DNA from: JAYYPW01 sp036128855
GTDB taxonomy: Bacteria > Pseudomonadota > Gammaproteobacteria > Comchoanobacterales > Comchoanobacteraceae
Assembly (NCBI GenBank): GCA_036128855.1
Contig: JAYYPW010000006.1
Span: 1-58,051 of the forward strand
Direction: 5' to 3'
Length of the DNA: 58,051 nucleotides
The number at the start of each line of letters is the position of its first letter. Within the stretch, counting starts at the first letter, position 1. The position numbers and the translations under genes are program-made. Under the pieces are notes generated by a model. That model was not told where the DNA came from, ran no database searches, and saw nothing but the letters and a program-made list of their open reading frames with translations. This document shows, in pieces, positions 41,867-51,113 of the stretch.

Positions 41867-42505
41867 CTAATAGCTAGGAAGAAAGCTTTGTAACTGATTT
41901 TTTTTGGCCGCAATTATCTGTGAAAAAGTAAAAATTTCTTGGCTTGGTTTATCAGAAAGTTCTGCGCGTATATTTTTTTCAAGGTCAAGTAAGAGAGAAT
42001 ACGCTTGATCATACTGGTGAAGCTTAGAGAGAGCATCGGATTCGGTCATTGCGCGGGAGTTTTGTAGGTAGCTACCATGTATTGAGTGAAGTAGGTCTAT
42101 AGCTCGTTGTGGCTTGCCAGCAGAAAGTGCAACTTTTGCCATGCGTAGTTGTAATAGGCTTTTAAGTCCAGGATCAGAGACAAGTTTCGTTGCGTGTTGA
42201 AGAGATTCATCAGCTTTATCGAAATCATGTTTTTCATGATAAATTTGTGCCATTTTCATCCAAGAAAAAACCGTAAATATAGTATTTGGATGGTGGTCTA
42301 CAAATTTTTGATGTGCATATAGGTCTGTATTAGATGCATGAGTAAGATGATAATATGCAATAGATGCTTGTTGTATCTGTGACATGCGATACTCGCGATA
42401 GCTATACCATGCAATTAGAACTAAAACTATTCCACCCAAGGCATAGGTTAAAGATTTCCTATGTGTATTGATAAGGTTCACGGTATGGAGAAAAAATAGC
42501 TGCAT
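41867..42505 (-). CDS. yfgM: YfgM-like inner-membrane TPR protein
   Basis: YfgM is an ancillary SecYEG-associated protein that works with PpiD in handing exported proteins to periplasmic chaperones. The 212-aa product has a short cytoplasmic start, a membrane helix (about 18-36) and a periplasmic helical part with TPR-like repeats (FSWMKMAQIYHEKHDFDKAD, LLQLRMAKVALSAGKPQRAI). It lies 2 bases after hisS and 8 before der. ppiD, its partner, is also in the window at 53410. Confidence 0.85.
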   Translation of the reverse strand: MQLFFLHTVNLINTHRKSLTYALGGIVLVLIAWYSYREYRMSQIQQASIAYYHLTHASNTDLYAHQKFVDHHPNTIFTVFSWMKMAQIYHEKHDFDKADESLQHATKLVSDPGLKSLLQLRMAKVALSAGKPQRAIDLLHSIHGSYLQNSRAMTESDALSKLHQYDQAYSLLLDLEKNIRAELSDKPSQEIFTFSQIIAAKKNQLQSFLPSY

Positions 42506-42507
42506 AA

Positions 42508-43764
42508 TTATTCCTTATTAAGTTTGTCAATAATGGCACTAAGTGATAGGTTTTCTTGGCTACGTGTCTTTAAGTTTTTAAAAGTAAAAGTACCAGATTG
42601 AAGCTCATCTTCGCCACATAGGATGGCATATGACGCATTGTGTTTTTCGGCTTTTTTGAGCTGATTGGAAGCCTTGCCCTCAACGTAGGAGCAATCAACT
42701 CGTAACTCTGGGCAGTGGGATCGCAATTGTTCACAAAAACCTAGGCTGGCGGACACAGCCTTTGAGTTTAGGTTGATCCACACCAGGCTCGTAGTTTTAG
42801 CAGGCTCTTGTGTTTCGCTATTCATCATTGCTAGGAGGCGCTCAAGGCCAATTGAGAATCCAGTGGCGCTTATAGGTTGTCCACCAAGTTGGGCAAAGAG
42901 CTGATCGTATCGTCCTCCACCGCAAACACTTGATTGGGCCCCAAGTAGTTCAGATGTATATTCATAGATGAAGCCACTGTAGTAATCAAGGCCTCTTACC
43001 AGCGTAGGATTTTCGACAAAAGCAATATTATGTAGAGCTAGACCATCGCGGATTTGTCTATATTGATTTTGTTCGTCCTTGGTAAGGTAAGAGGTTATAT
43101 GTGGAGCATCGTGATTGATGGCGATAATATCTGGGTCTTTGGAGTCAAGTAATCGTAATGGGTTACTCACTAGCCTGTTTTTATTGAGTGCATCAAAGTC
43201 AGATGCATAGGGTTTATAAAACTCTTGTAATGCGTCTTTATAACGTTGGCGTGTCTCGTGACAGCCCAGATAATTAATGTGAAGTGTGGGGTGAGGTACT
43301 GAAAGTGTCTGCCATATTCTAGATAATAATAGTTGCTGCTCGATTTCAATGCTTCCCTCAGGAAAGCCATATGCTTCTATCCCAAACTGATGAAATTGGC
43401 GTAGGCGACCTTTCTGTGGTCTCTCACGTCGAAACATAGGGGCGATATAAAAAAACTTTTGGTTTGATCCATATAAGAGATTATGTTCAATACAAATTCT
43501 TACACAGCCTGCAGTGCCCTCGGGCCTTAGGCTGACTGAAGCATCGTTTTTATCTATAAAACTATACATCTCTTTATGAACAATGTCAGATGTAACACCA
43601 ACAGAACGCTGGAAAAGCTCACTTTTTTCAAGGAAAGGAAGTCTTATTGGAGTGTAATTATACTGATTAGCAAGGGCGGTAAGATTGTATTCCAAGTCAT
43701 CCCACGCTGAGGCGAGAGGACCAAATATGTCAGTAAAACCGCGAATTCCTTGGATTTTGCTCAT
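42508..43764 (-). CDS. hisS: Histidyl-tRNA synthetase
   Basis: HisRS charges tRNA-His. The 418-aa protein (class II) has GIRGFTDI, LRPEGTAGCVR, the motif-2 block MFRRERPQKGRLRQFHQFGIEAYG, the histidine loop LVRGLDYYSGFIYE, CGGGRYDQL, motif 3 SIGLERLLAM, and a C-terminal anticodon-binding domain. Lengths and motifs are normal. It follows the rodZ-like gene by 66 bases and is followed at once by yfgM. Confidence 0.97.
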   Translation of the reverse strand: MSKIQGIRGFTDIFGPLASAWDDLEYNLTALANQYNYTPIRLPFLEKSELFQRSVGVTSDIVHKEMYSFIDKNDASVSLRPEGTAGCVRICIEHNLLYGSNQKFFYIAPMFRRERPQKGRLRQFHQFGIEAYGFPEGSIEIEQQLLLSRIWQTLSVPHPTLHINYLGCHETRQRYKDALQEFYKPYASDFDALNKNRLVSNPLRLLDSKDPDIIAINHDAPHITSYLTKDEQNQYRQIRDGLALHNIAFVENPTLVRGLDYYSGFIYEYTSELLGAQSSVCGGGRYDQLFAQLGGQPISATGFSIGLERLLAMMNSETQEPAKTTSLVWINLNSKAVSASLGFCEQLRSHCPELRVDCSYVEGKASNQLKKAEKHNASYAILCGEDELQSGTFTFKNLKTRSQENLSLSAIIDKLNKE

Positions 43765-43830
43765 GAATAATTAATGTACAAGGTTATCATATAGATAATA
43801 TCACGGAGGCAGTTGTAAGTCCAATAATTC

Positions 43831-44376
43831 TTAGAAGTCGCTAGATGACTGTTGGAGTCTATTCTTATCAAAACCGCTATGAGTGACATAAGATTGGGAT
43901 ACAGCTGGACTTTTACTAGATACAACCTTGTACACAAAGATGCCGACAAAGACGAGAGAACTAGCAAGTAAGATGGTTTTGAGAGGAAGGTTACCCACTA
44001 TGGATTTTCTTGAGAATGAGTTTCTACTGTCTGAAGAGTATAAAAAGGCACCGCTGCTATTATAAACAGGTTTAGGCGAGGTTATATTTGTCTCGTTTGG
44101 ACGTGCGTGCTCAAGTACACGGCTAGGATCTACCCCAAAGAACATGCAGTAGTTTTTTACATATCCACGAAAATATGGAGTAGGGATATGTTCTAGTGAT
44201 TGGTTGTTCTCGATCGCCTCTAGGTTACTTACACGAATTTTAAGATGTTTGGAAAGCTCATCAAGAGAAATATTATGCTCTGTACGTAGACCTTGAAGAT
44301 AAGCACCTAGGTTAAAGCTTGCTTGAGTTTGAGATGGATTAGACTGAGGGTTCTTATTGCTTTTGGATTGGCTCAT
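43831..44376 (-). CDS. rodZ: Short RodZ-like cytoskeletal protein
   Basis: RodZ links the MreB cytoskeleton to the membrane. The 181-aa protein has the N-terminal helix-turn-helix (about 22-90: ISLDELSKHLKIRVSNLEAI, PTPYFRGYVKNYCMFFG) and one membrane helix (about 135-155). It stops after about 30 more residues, so the usual periplasmic DUF4115 domain of full-length RodZ (about 340 aa in E. coli) is absent. The gene position before hisS supports the identity. Short forms without the periplasmic domain exist, so it need not be broken. Confidence 0.85.
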   Translation of the reverse strand: MSQSKSNKNPQSNPSQTQASFNLGAYLQGLRTEHNISLDELSKHLKIRVSNLEAIENNQSLEHIPTPYFRGYVKNYCMFFGVDPSRVLEHARPNETNITSPKPVYNSSGAFLYSSDSRNSFSRKSIVGNLPLKTILLASSLVFVGIFVYKVVSSKSPAVSQSYVTHSGFDKNRLQQSSSDF

Positions 44377-44599
44377 AGAAAATTCTCGATTAGATTAGTT
44401 ACTTACAGCTTACCGTATTTAGCATATAAAAACTAGAAAAATAGTACGAAGAAAACTATTAAATAACAAAACCAACATAATTGTGCTTACTTTTATGTGG
44501 AGTTTAAAAATTTAATGAGAAAATTTATGAAAAAATCATGCATAAACAATGAAATATACTATAAAAACTAAGACTACAATTATATTTCGGAGAATTTAC

Positions 44600-47500
44600 A
44601 TGCGAAACGGAAAAAAAGGACACAATCGTGTTAGTGCAAATGCTACTCAACAAGACAATACAGAGGTCTCTGAAAACGATAGTAATACGGATGATTATGT
44701 TGAGAAACTGGTAGAAAAGCTGAAACTATCAGATCAAGAAGCTTGGAAGATTCGGGAAAGTTATAAAAAAATACGTAAGTACCAAGATAGATATGATGAA
44801 ATATATGATGATATTTTATCTAAAATTAGAAGTTTAGAATTTAGCATTGTAAAATATCATGATGATATTGTGAACTTAAATAATACAATTCTTGCAAAAA
44901 CAGAAAAACTAAAACTCCCAAAAACAGAAGCAACTAAGAGCTTTGATTATGGTAAATGTAAAACTGATCTAGATAAAGAAATTAAGCAACGCGATAATCT
45001 TCTAGTAAAGATTTCCAAAAATGAAGAAAAAATCGCGCGATATTCTGACTTAATTGCGCTTATTTCAGATCATCCTAAAACCCTACCCACAGTCAATGAG
45101 GTAATGCGTGGTGCATTATCACCGTTGTATCACCAAGCACAGAACTTTGCAGCGAGACGTTTTAACCTGAGTAATAGGGAAAAAGAGCATGTAATGGTCA
45201 TATATCATCAAGGATATTTATATTTAACAAACCCAAAACCTCGCTACGATTTCACACATAATTTAGCAAGTGATAACGGTGACTTTTCAAGTGCAAATAT
45301 CGTGAAAGTTGAAATGCCAGAAACATTAGATCTAGAGAAAAAGTTGCTAGATTATGGATGTAGACAACCTAAAAACAAAGAAGAAATCAGGTTAATAAAT
45401 ACAGATACAGCAGAGAGAGAAGTAGAGTCTCTTATTACATCAATGTCAAATATGCCAGAAATACCAAAAGGGGTACTAACCTTTGATACTATGTATAGTA
45501 TGGAAGCTAACACAAGCACAGACAGAGGTGACTCAACAGATGGAGATTTGGAGCAAAATTATGTACCAGGTTTGTCTCATGATATATTACACGTTGAGAT
45601 ATCAGGTAAGGTACATCTCCACGCTTTAGAGCATTTCAATTTATTTGATCAGAACAGTGAAGAGCTAGATGAATTGCAGACAATCAAACGTAAAATAGAG
45701 AAAGCTGGAAAAGATATTAATGATCAATTATTGAAGTTTAGTCTTCCCTCAACAATTATATACGAGGATAAAGATGTAGAAACAGATTTAGAACGTACAA
45801 GTGAAGAAGCAGATAAACAGGAAGACTCATTTGACATAAAACGTAAGCGCATTTACGAGGAAGGAAGTCAGTATCAGGCTGAAATTGATAATGAGATAAA
45901 TCATTGTATAAAAAAGAGACATATAGAAATTTCGAGGATTCTTGATGAGCTTATAAAGCAAAGTCCTGAAGATTTGAAAAAAGCATCTGGTTGGGCTGTG
46001 CGTTCAGATAATGTTTCTGTCTATAACGCTATTGTTGACGGCGCAGAGAGAAAGGCTGCCCAACTTGCCGCCCGTCAAGAAGAAATACAAAGAAAGCAAA
46101 TTAAGTCAGATAACAGTGATGTGGAAATTAGGAAACTAAGAAAGGAGATGAGCGAATTAAAAAGTACTTTAGAAAAATATACTTCCCTAGTGAATTTGCT
46201 TAAAGAAAGCAAGCCAAATACAAAAAAAGAAAATATCACAGCTGCTGTTGAAAGCAAATTACAACAGATTGCTGATATTCAAACCCAATTAGATTCGGAT
46301 ATTAGAAAAATACGCGAAAAAGAAAATGAAGCGACAAAAAGTAGACAAAGTCGTATCAATGCATTGCATGAACAAGAAGCCAAAGATATGAAAGACTCAT
46401 ACCAGGGAATTTCTAAACTTGTTACGAAAATCAAAAAGACATTCGAAGCGTCGCTGAGAAAAGATAGTGCTAACGTGCAAACTATCTATCAAAATAACGA
46501 GTTTGACACCATCTCTTTAGTAGATGAAACAAGCAGTTTGTTTTCAGTTGCAACAAGTACATCGTATGAGCCTCCATCAGAACTCAGAGTTCAGCTTGAG
46601 AAGATACGAATGGTAGAGCTGGCGCAGGATGAACTTGATCAAAATGATCCGGGCGCACTAGATGGGTTACAAGTATTAGGTAAGCATAAGGAGAATCAAG
46701 ATATACAAAACGAGATTTTGCAAAAAAGAGCAGCATATTTTGATAAAGATTTTGATAAAGAAAATAAGATATTCATTGCAGACCAAGGATTATGGCAAGA
46801 AAAAAGTAAAGATAAGCAACACGATCAAATTAATCCTGACGTTAGCTTTGCAGACATGAAAAAAAGATTTAGAGAGGATTCAGATACTTTCGATGATAAG
46901 ATGATTGAAAGAGTAGCAAGAAGATTGGTAAATAAGAGTACAATAACTGGGAATAAATATCGAGAATTAAGCACTTGGATAATTAATAGTACAAAAACTA
47001 AAAAAACATATGCAGACATACTCAAACCTGAACAAGTATTCAAAGAATATGCTGATGATTTAAAGGATATGTTACTCAAGCCTTACCAAGAACGAACTCA
47101 AGCTGGGTTGCTGAAAGAAAAAAGTTTAGAAGAAATTATCGAGAAGTACGAAGACAAAGCCACGAATGCATATGGTGTAGTCAATAGTTTAGACCAATAC
47201 GATAAGGAAAAAGTAGCAAGCATTTTTCAAGAAATCGATGACGATACACTTAAACGGGCACTGAGTTTATTGAGGTCTACTAAGTCATTGAGAGGGCTAC
47301 AGGGATCGAATGGGCCAAGGCTACAAAAGATTGCGGATGAGATATACAAAGAACACATATTAGAAGGAAAGAATTATGGGACTGAGGTATTTAAAAATCT
47401 ACTCAAGCTTGAAACGATTAGTAGACGCATAAACAATGTATTAAATAAGCCAATTGTTTCCGATGATAAGGAAATTGATAATACTTTAGGGCCAAATAAA

Positions 47501-50500
47501 GTTTCTAGTCAAGATGATTTTTCTGTAGGAGTAAAGAAGAGAGAGTTAAATCAAACTGAAGAGCATATATCATCTGATAAGCTCAAGGCATCATATGAAG
47601 ATGTTATAAAACAGAGAGAAGAGAAAGAATTAAGGATGCTAGCAGAAGAAACGGCTCATAGAAATGTATCTATTGCAGCAAAAAAAGTAGCAGAATACAA
47701 AGATCGTATAGCACTTATTGCAAGGTTAGAAGTAGCAAGTCCTATCTTCTCTGATAAATATAACAACATTAGTCAAAGTGCTGAATATACTTATTTAGTA
47801 AATGCGTTAAGAGATAGTACAGAAAAAAGGGATATCGATGGGTTAGAAAGTCCACTAGATATCAACAAGAGCATTTATAGTGGTAATGAATATTACAATC
47901 CAGATGAGGGTGAAACACGATCAGTTATATCCGAGGTAAGTATTGATGATGCTAGCTTTGAAGGTGCTGAAACTCATGATAATGCTATAAACGTAGACGA
48001 TATATCTTTAGAAATTGTTGACGATAATGAATATACTGAAACTCATGAGCATGCTAGTAACGTAGACGATGAATCTGTTGATACTTTTTATGCTGCTGGC
48101 GATGATGAGTCAGTACAAAGCCATAGAAGTTCAGTCAATAGTAATGACTCGGGCCAAGATATTATTTCGCTGTCTACAGAAGATCCTTTTACCAACAAAG
48201 TTTTAGAGATAGAAGAGAATCAAAAGCGAGTTGAGGTATTAAAAGAAAGATTACTTTTAGATCTTTATAATGAAGAAAATGATGATGTTAGATTTGGTGT
48301 TTTTCGATCCAATACTATGCCAGGTGTGAATGAGGATGATCAAGGGTATCTAAAATTTGATAAAGACATAATAAATCAATTAGTAACATCCTCTGATGCA
48401 ACACGACCAGAGCCAAAAGATTATATCAAACAAGACGAGGCCTTCGACAATATTGCATTATGTATGAAACAGACTATTGATATAATGCGACGTGATGTCG
48501 GTCTGACACTTTTTGATGAGAACTACAAGCCAACGAAGTTATTTAGTGATATTGTGACTAACGCATATGAACGGCATATAATCAATGAAGAGGATTATAA
48601 CAATTTAATTGCATACACCAAGAAAGATATTAATATTTTTTTCAGAAACTTAACAGAAGAACAAGACAAGGCCAACAAGTCGATAACAGTTTGGCATTCA
48701 TTTTGTAATTTTTTCATCGCGATTTTTAATTGTCTAAGTGCAGGACTTGAAAAGTATAAACCAGAAGAAAAGAATAAATTCTTCACTGCGACTGATCTAA
48801 ATAAAATTGTGCAAGCACAGTTAGGTATTACAGAAAACTTCTACGAAGCGTCGAGAGAAGAGGTTAGGAAAGAATGTGATAAGATAGAATCTTATATACG
48901 TGAATGTGATGAGCTTAAAGATCCATCTAACATAAAATTTTATGAAATGAGAAAGAATCTAGGTATTAAAAATGGAAAATTCAGTACGGAAAAATATAAA
49001 AGTGATGTTTCAGAATATTACGTATTGGGGCTTTATGTAAAATCATTTAATAAAAAATTCGATACATGGCATCAAAATAGTAACAATAGCATCACATTTG
49101 GCTTGCAAATAAATGAAAAACTGAAAGAGCTCAGCGGAGTAATACACAAATATGAGATGGGTTTGTATGATAAAGTTGTAGTAAGACTTAACACGGAGAT
49201 ACAAGGTGCTAGGGCGGGTTTAGATAATAGCAAGAACATCATGCAAAATGCTGCAATTATTGAAAAAAATAACAATCTCATCAAGGATCTAACTCAAATA
49301 AAAAATACTCAAGATAAGCTAAATAGCCAAGAGGCATATAGTCCCAAAGGGTCGGGTACTATCTTAGCCTTTATGCAAAAATCTAATTTAATTGAAGGCA
49401 TAGATAGTAGAATAGATGATAAACTAAATCATCTTGCAATGCTCTATTCTTATAATGATAATCGCAGTAAAGGTGAAGTGTATGATTGTATGAGGTTTAT
49501 AGATTCTGATTACAAGATAGAGGAAATAGAACAAGCCAGGCCAGGAATACTAGAAGGTGTAAAGGAGTCTCTTAGAATCAAACGCACTAAAATTCAGCAA
49601 AATGCAGAAATGAAAAACTATGAGATTAGAGAAGATGAGTTATCTACACTATCAAAAAAGATACGTGAAATCGACAAGATGATCGTTGCATCAGAAGAAA
49701 TACCAAAAGAAATAGTGAGTCGAGAAAATGGTGAGGTTAGCGAGAATGTTTATGAAGCATGCCGGGAATTTAACCAATATACACAAAATTTCCAAACAGG
49801 ACATACTCTTGAGCAGATAAGGTTAAAACATTTACCAGCTGGTCAAAATGCGCAGGCTAATTTAGCTTTAAAGCTAGAACGCCTTTTTAGAGAGAATAAA
49901 TCATTTAATAAGCATATGGAGCAATCAGGAAAAACTATTGCAGTACTTAAGCACTATTTGGCAGAAGCAGAGTATAACTATAAAAATCTGGAAAATGTGC
50001 AAAAAGAAGCTATAGCAAGCATTGAGGGTCAAATCCAAAATCTTGAGGATACTAACGCATTAGCAGTAGAGCCTTCTACAGCTTTAAGTGAAGAACACAC
50101 CAGCCGGGAACTAAAAATAACCGATGAAGCACGGACAAAACTAGAAGAGATGAAAGAGCACTTTACAAGTTTACCTGATAGTTTGACAGATAAACAAAAA
50201 AAAGAGGAGTTTGAAAAGCTGATTAAATACTACAAAGATCTCATAAAACTAACTAAGACTCGTGTATATGATGCATTAAATTATAATAGCGCAAAGGCTA
50301 AGTATATTAATACACTTGTAGAGTGGTTGGCAGGTCACGACAAAGAAGATGATGACTTTGCAAAAAATAATCAAGATCTAGGTAAATTACTGGGAGTAAA
50401 ATTTGATAAAAATATACATTTACAGGATGACGGTACGCTGAATCGCACTGCCATTATAACAGATATGTTTGAAAATACAGATAACCCTGGGCAAGCTTTT

Positions 50501-51040
50501 ACACACGTAAAAAATACCAAAACTGTAGAACTTCAAGATAACAGTATAGACTTGACTGCAGACTTCTATATTCGAACCGGTGAAGATAAAGAAGCTAGAA
50601 CGCAGTTGTACGAAGAGGTTAATTCAATATATAGAGAGGTATCTAATATATTACCTAGAGACACCTTCAATGTATTAGTTAGCCAATTAGGAGCTTATAG
50701 AATCGACATTGGTAAAAAACCTAGATTAGATGTGAGGCATAATAATGCAGAAGATATTTTGGCAAAAATAGCACTCGTTGTGAATAGAGCACTTGCACAA
50801 GAGGAAATTAACAGCAGTGATTCTGATTACAAGAAAAGTCTTGAGGGTTTATCCGAAAGGATCAATGAAATAAGTGAACGCGATTTTAAGCAGGCAGATC
50901 CTAAGATATCAAGAGTGAGAAGAAAAAACCTAAAGAGTAAGATAGCAGAGTATCAGGTAAAGACGAGAGAGCTTTTATCGAAGAGGTCTTCGAGTATTGA
51001 CAGTGATCGTACTAGCAAGACTAAGTACAAACCAAAATAA
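44600..51040 (+). CDS. Giant coiled-coil protein, unrecognised
   Basis: A protein of 2146 aa, almost entirely Lys/Glu/Asp/Gln-rich helix with many coiled-coil stretches (for example about 500-620 and 1560-1720). One weakly hydrophobic segment near 1363-1385 (HSFCNFFIAIFNCLSAGL) may touch a membrane. A very acidic, Ser/Asp-rich region near 1115-1190 contains a 23-residue duplication (ETHDNAINVDD / ETHEHASNVDD). No signal peptide and no enzymatic motif are visible. I use ATG 44600 with GGAGA at 44589-44593; an in-frame ATG at 44549 lacks an SD. It may be a secreted effector or a structural protein; both are guesses. Confidence 0.72.
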   Translation: MRNGKKGHNRVSANATQQDNTEVSENDSNTDDYVEKLVEKLKLSDQEAWKIRESYKKIRKYQDRYDEIYDDILSKIRSLEFSIVKYHDDIVNLNNTILAKTEKLKLPKTEATKSFDYGKCKTDLDKEIKQRDNLLVKISKNEEKIARYSDLIALISDHPKTLPTVNEVMRGALSPLYHQAQNFAARRFNLSNREKEHVMVIYHQGYLYLTNPKPRYDFTHNLASDNGDFSSANIVKVEMPETLDLEKKLLDYGCRQPKNKEEIRLINTDTAEREVESLITSMSNMPEIPKGVLTFDTMYSMEANTSTDRGDSTDGDLEQNYVPGLSHDILHVEISGKVHLHALEHFNLFDQNSEELDELQTIKRKIEKAGKDINDQLLKFSLPSTIIYEDKDVETDLERTSEEADKQEDSFDIKRKRIYEEGSQYQAEIDNEINHCIKKRHIEISRILDELIKQSPEDLKKASGWAVRSDNVSVYNAIVDGAERKAAQLAARQEEIQRKQIKSDNSDVEIRKLRKEMSELKSTLEKYTSLVNLLKESKPNTKKENITAAVESKLQQIADIQTQLDSDIRKIREKENEATKSRQSRINALHEQEAKDMKDSYQGISKLVTKIKKTFEASLRKDSANVQTIYQNNEFDTISLVDETSSLFSVATSTSYEPPSELRVQLEKIRMVELAQDELDQNDPGALDGLQVLGKHKENQDIQNEILQKRAAYFDKDFDKENKIFIADQGLWQEKSKDKQHDQINPDVSFADMKKRFREDSDTFDDKMIERVARRLVNKSTITGNKYRELSTWIINSTKTKKTYADILKPEQVFKEYADDLKDMLLKPYQERTQAGLLKEKSLEEIIEKYEDKATNAYGVVNSLDQYDKEKVASIFQEIDDDTLKRALSLLRSTKSLRGLQGSNGPRLQKIADEIYKEHILEGKNYGTEVFKNLLKLETISRRINNVLNKPIVSDDKEIDNTLGPNKVSSQDDFSVGVKKRELNQTEEHISSDKLKASYEDVIKQREEKELRMLAEETAHRNVSIAAKKVAEYKDRIALIARLEVASPIFSDKYNNISQSAEYTYLVNALRDSTEKRDIDGLESPLDINKSIYSGNEYYNPDEGETRSVISEVSIDDASFEGAETHDNAINVDDISLEIVDDNEYTETHEHASNVDDESVDTFYAAGDDESVQSHRSSVNSNDSGQDIISLSTEDPFTNKVLEIEENQKRVEVLKERLLLDLYNEENDDVRFGVFRSNTMPGVNEDDQGYLKFDKDIINQLVTSSDATRPEPKDYIKQDEAFDNIALCMKQTIDIMRRDVGLTLFDENYKPTKLFSDIVTNAYERHIINEEDYNNLIAYTKKDINIFFRNLTEEQDKANKSITVWHSFCNFFIAIFNCLSAGLEKYKPEEKNKFFTATDLNKIVQAQLGITENFYEASREEVRKECDKIESYIRECDELKDPSNIKFYEMRKNLGIKNGKFSTEKYKSDVSEYYVLGLYVKSFNKKFDTWHQNSNNSITFGLQINEKLKELSGVIHKYEMGLYDKVVVRLNTEIQGARAGLDNSKNIMQNAAIIEKNNNLIKDLTQIKNTQDKLNSQEAYSPKGSGTILAFMQKSNLIEGIDSRIDDKLNHLAMLYSYNDNRSKGEVYDCMRFIDSDYKIEEIEQARPGILEGVKESLRIKRTKIQQNAEMKNYEIREDELSTLSKKIREIDKMIVASEEIPKEIVSRENGEVSENVYEACREFNQYTQNFQTGHTLEQIRLKHLPAGQNAQANLALKLERLFRENKSFNKHMEQSGKTIAVLKHYLAEAEYNYKNLENVQKEAIASIEGQIQNLEDTNALAVEPSTALSEEHTSRELKITDEARTKLEEMKEHFTSLPDSLTDKQKKEEFEKLIKYYKDLIKLTKTRVYDALNYNSAKAKYINTLVEWLAGHDKEDDDFAKNNQDLGKLLGVKFDKNIHLQDDGTLNRTAIITDMFENTDNPGQAFTHVKNTKTVELQDNSIDLTADFYIRTGEDKEARTQLYEEVNSIYREVSNILPRDTFNVLVSQLGAYRIDIGKKPRLDVRHNNAEDILAKIALVVNRALAQEEINSSDSDYKKSLEGLSERINEISERDFKQADPKISRVRRKNLKSKIAEYQVKTRELLSKRSSSIDSDRTSKTKYKPK
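47968..48070 (+). repeat. 69-base imperfect tandem duplication inside the giant coiled-coil gene
   Basis: A unit starting TGAAACTCATGA at 47968 recurs at 48037, a 69-base period. Both copies also share AACGTAGACGAT near their ends (about 47990 and 48059). It keeps the frame and encodes 23 residues in the acidic region. The copies have diverged in the middle, so the event is not recent. Confidence 0.7.
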
Positions 51041-51113
51041 TGGGACACATCTTCGTAATATAGCAATAAAAAAAAATCTATGCTAAGTTAGATTAAATAG
51101 TTATGCTGTAGTT

